Below are positions 5,625-7,098 of a stretch of 7,098 nt of DNA, one piece after another; position 1 is the stretch's first letter, and each line of letters begins with the position of its first letter. The position numbers were made by a program, and so were the translations under genes. Where the stretch lies: the NCBI GenBank assembly GCA_030536675.1, contig JAUNPM010000083.1, positions 1-7,098 on the forward strand, read 5' to 3'. The notes under the pieces are model-generated. The model searched no databases, was not told the DNA's origin, and worked only from the letters and a program-made list of their open reading frames with translations. This stretch comes from Clostridia bacterium. Lineage in GTDB: Bacteria; Bacillota; Clostridia; Lachnospirales; CAG-274.

Positions 5625-7040
5625 TTAAATTTCATTTTCATAAAGAGGATCATTAGTAGTTTTATAAGCGTCTGTAAGGAATTTACCATATTCAACATAT
5701 GAATATTTACCTGTTTTATTATTCAGTCGCAATCTTGCACACAACAATGTAACCTGATACAAGAATGCCCTCTTGCCTGCGGGGACCTGAATACTTATTG
5801 TTTCCGTTTGACTTTCTGACCACTGATTTGTAAGTGAAGTATTGAACCCGAATTTAGCACCTAATTTAACGACCTCAGCACTAATTTCAAAGTTTATTTC
5901 AGTTGAAAAACTTACTGTTGATTCTGTCATAAAACCACTTGTTATACTCTTTGTATATGAAGATTCGGCTTCTGACATAGTATTGTCCACAAATCCCACC
6001 TTTTGAACATCAGATGCATAAAATACCATAACATCTGCATACTCCGTATCTGTTTCACAGGGGACTGACTTAATAAAAGTATCCATTGTAGCAGGAGGAA
6101 GAGTATCAAACACTTCAACTTCATTAACAATGCTGATTGAACTTCCCAATATACAATTTAACATTTTATTTCTGCCGAGAACCATCTGATAATGCTTATC
6201 AAGAGTTTCCGTATCCGTATAAAGTGCAGATCTTGCATTTACATCAAGAATAGTTTCGTGTTTTGCATTTTTCTTCTTTTCCTTATAATTTTTTATTCTT
6301 AATCTCCATTCACAGGTGACAATTCCCAATCCGTCACAGCTTCCGCTTTCCGGATCATAATTCATCAAAAGAGTTATAACACGGTTATTGCTTACATCAT
6401 AATCAGATGAAAACGAGCTTTCATTAATTCCGTTAAGTGCATTTGAAAATACAGCCTCCAATGTGGCTTGATCCAATCCGTCAACTGTTGCTGCCGTACA
6501 CACAAGAGCAGATTTAACAAACATTTCTTTTATTGCATCTACAGTTGCTACAGTTGCTGTCATTGTTGGTTCTTCATCTACAGCATATGGAAAATCATTG
6601 GCATTACTTACAAGATAATCAAAATTGTCCTTTTGCTGAATTGTAAGCAGCTTTGATGTATACTGACCTGCAGTCCCCTCTCCCCAGCTTCCGTCGGCTT
6701 CTTTATTAAATCGCTCTCCAAGCATTTGATTATATGTATCAACATTATTTTTTTTCAGCTTTATTAAAGTATCATTAGGTAAATTTTCAACCTTTAATAC
6801 ACCTTTATCCTTATATACGCCAAAGGTAGCCAGTTTTCCAATTCCTATTTTTTTTGTTACATCTTTAATATTCTGTTCAAGTTTTTCATCCTTTGTTTCC
6901 TCACAATATAAGCCTATATCGTTTAACTGCTTTGTCAATTCCTCGGCACTAAGCTTAGACGGTTCACAATCATTAAGTGAAATTTTAATTTTGTCGATAT
7001 GTATACCTTTCTTTTTTCTTGCATCAGATATCAATAACAT
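5625..7040 (-). CDS. Putative aerolysin-like (ETX/MTX2-type) beta-pore-forming protein with unrecognised N-terminal region
   Basis: A 471-residue protein. Residues about 360-433 read like the conserved pore-forming core of aerolysin-family toxins: a long Ser/Thr-rich run of alternating polar and apolar residues (SSYTKSITSGFMTESTVSFS, then EINFEISAEVVKLGAKFGFN), a SLTNQWSESQTETISI strand, and VPAGKRA at 419-425 before another strand, like the VP(A/P)GK-type step in aerolysin and epsilon toxin. The first ~350 residues I do not recognise. They contain two or three helical stretches (for example 162-204) and a beta-rich block with NRVITLLMNY (219-228), a C235/C243 pair, a basic KNYKEKKKNAKH and ARSALYTD. 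No signal peptide or membrane helix is seen, so export or lysis release is unexplained. The frame stays open to a TTG at 7061, but GAGAGG eight bases before the ATG at 7040 fixes the start. A non-toxin role is possible. Fold call moderate, function unproven. Confidence 0.7.
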   Translation of the reverse strand: MLLISDARKKKGIHIDKIKISLNDCEPSKLSAEELTKQLNDIGLYCEETKDEKLEQNIKDVTKKIGIGKLATFGVYKDKGVLKVENLPNDTLIKLKKNNVDTYNQMLGERFNKEADGSWGEGTAGQYTSKLLTIQQKDNFDYLVSNANDFPYAVDEEPTMTATVATVDAIKEMFVKSALVCTAATVDGLDQATLEAVFSNALNGINESSFSSDYDVSNNRVITLLMNYDPESGSCDGLGIVTCEWRLRIKNYKEKKKNAKHETILDVNARSALYTDTETLDKHYQMVLGRNKMLNCILGSSISIVNEVEVFDTLPPATMDTFIKSVPCETDTEYADVMVFYASDVQKVGFVDNTMSEAESSYTKSITSGFMTESTVSFSTEINFEISAEVVKLGAKFGFNTSLTNQWSESQTETISIQVPAGKRAFLYQVTLLCARLRLNNKTGKYSYVEYGKFLTDAYKTTNDPLYENEI

Positions 7041-7048
7041 TTTTATGA

Positions 7049-7054
7049 CCTCTC
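7049..7054 (-). promoter_or_regulatory. Ribosome binding site deciding the aerolysin-like gene start
   Basis: GAGAGG on the minus strand lies eight bases before the ATG at 7040. The upstream in-frame TTG at 7061 would place this site inside the coding region and has no good site of its own. Confidence 0.75.
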
Positions 7055-7064
7055 TTTCCAATAA

Positions 7065-7080
7065 TTGATTAATAAATCAA
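7065..7080. promoter_or_regulatory. Inverted repeat upstream of the aerolysin-like gene (possible operator)
   Basis: TTGATT-AATA-AATCAA has perfect six-base arms around a four-base spacer, ending 10 bases before the ribosome binding site of the minus-strand gene. TATTAT at 7081-7086 on the minus strand could be a -10 box, which would put the repeat over the transcription start, but its -35 would fall outside the window. Chance occurrence in AT-rich DNA cannot be excluded. Confidence 0.35.
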
Positions 7081-7098
7081 ATAATAATACTCTAATAC

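Noticed and set aside
7041..7061. TTG start for the aerolysin-like gene at 7061
   Set aside because: The strong GAGAGG site lies within these codons and is ideally spaced for the ATG at 7040.

Overview
The window is AT-rich chromosomal DNA that looks like a low-GC Firmicute, most likely class Clostridia. The reasons are the strong Shine-Dalgarno sites, the textbook sigma-A-type promoters, the lipoprotein, and the gene order Rrf2 regulator - cysteine desulfurase - NifU/IscU scaffold - mnmA, which is a common clostridial arrangement. This placement is an inference from style and synteny; no taxonomic marker is present.

Layout. Positions 3-161 (+) hold the tail of a protein resembling the creatininase (creatinine amidohydrolase) family. 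Its stop codon touches the ribosome binding site of a cytidylate-kinase-like gene (173-772, +). A hairpin terminator at 777-812 separates this from the convergent minus-strand operon. Reading leftwards from a strong promoter at 4168-4196, that operon encodes an IscR-type Rrf2 regulator (start corrected to 4115), the cysteine desulfurase NifS/IscS, the scaffold NifU/IscU, and, after an intercistronic hairpin at 1987-2010, the tRNA 2-thiouridylase MnmA. A tRNA-Phe(GAA) gene with its own promoter lies upstream on the same strand (4290-4362). Positions 4585-5541 (+) encode a lipoprotein with a SurA/PrsA-like chaperone and degenerate parvulin layout. A long inverted repeat at 5561-5605 terminates it and the last, convergent gene (5625-7040, -), a 471-residue protein whose C-terminal part reads as an aerolysin/ETX-MTX2-type beta-pore-forming module behind an N-terminal region I do not recognise.

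How the genes work together. NifS takes sulfur from cysteine as a persulfide. It can pass it to NifU for Fe-S cluster assembly and to MnmA for 2-thiolation of the wobble uridine of tRNA-Lys/Glu/Gln. The IscR-like protein, with a cluster-binding cysteine set, would sense Fe-S status and repress the operon; a sequence matching one half of the E. coli type 1 IscR site overlaps the -35 box. The aerolysin-like protein is the accessory gene here and the best candidate for something undescribed: it has no signal peptide, an unusual N-terminal half, and an inverted repeat just upstream of its ribosome binding site.

No CRISPR array, insertion sequence, transposase, rRNA gene or integration site is visible, and no gene-free stretch exceeds about 300 bases.
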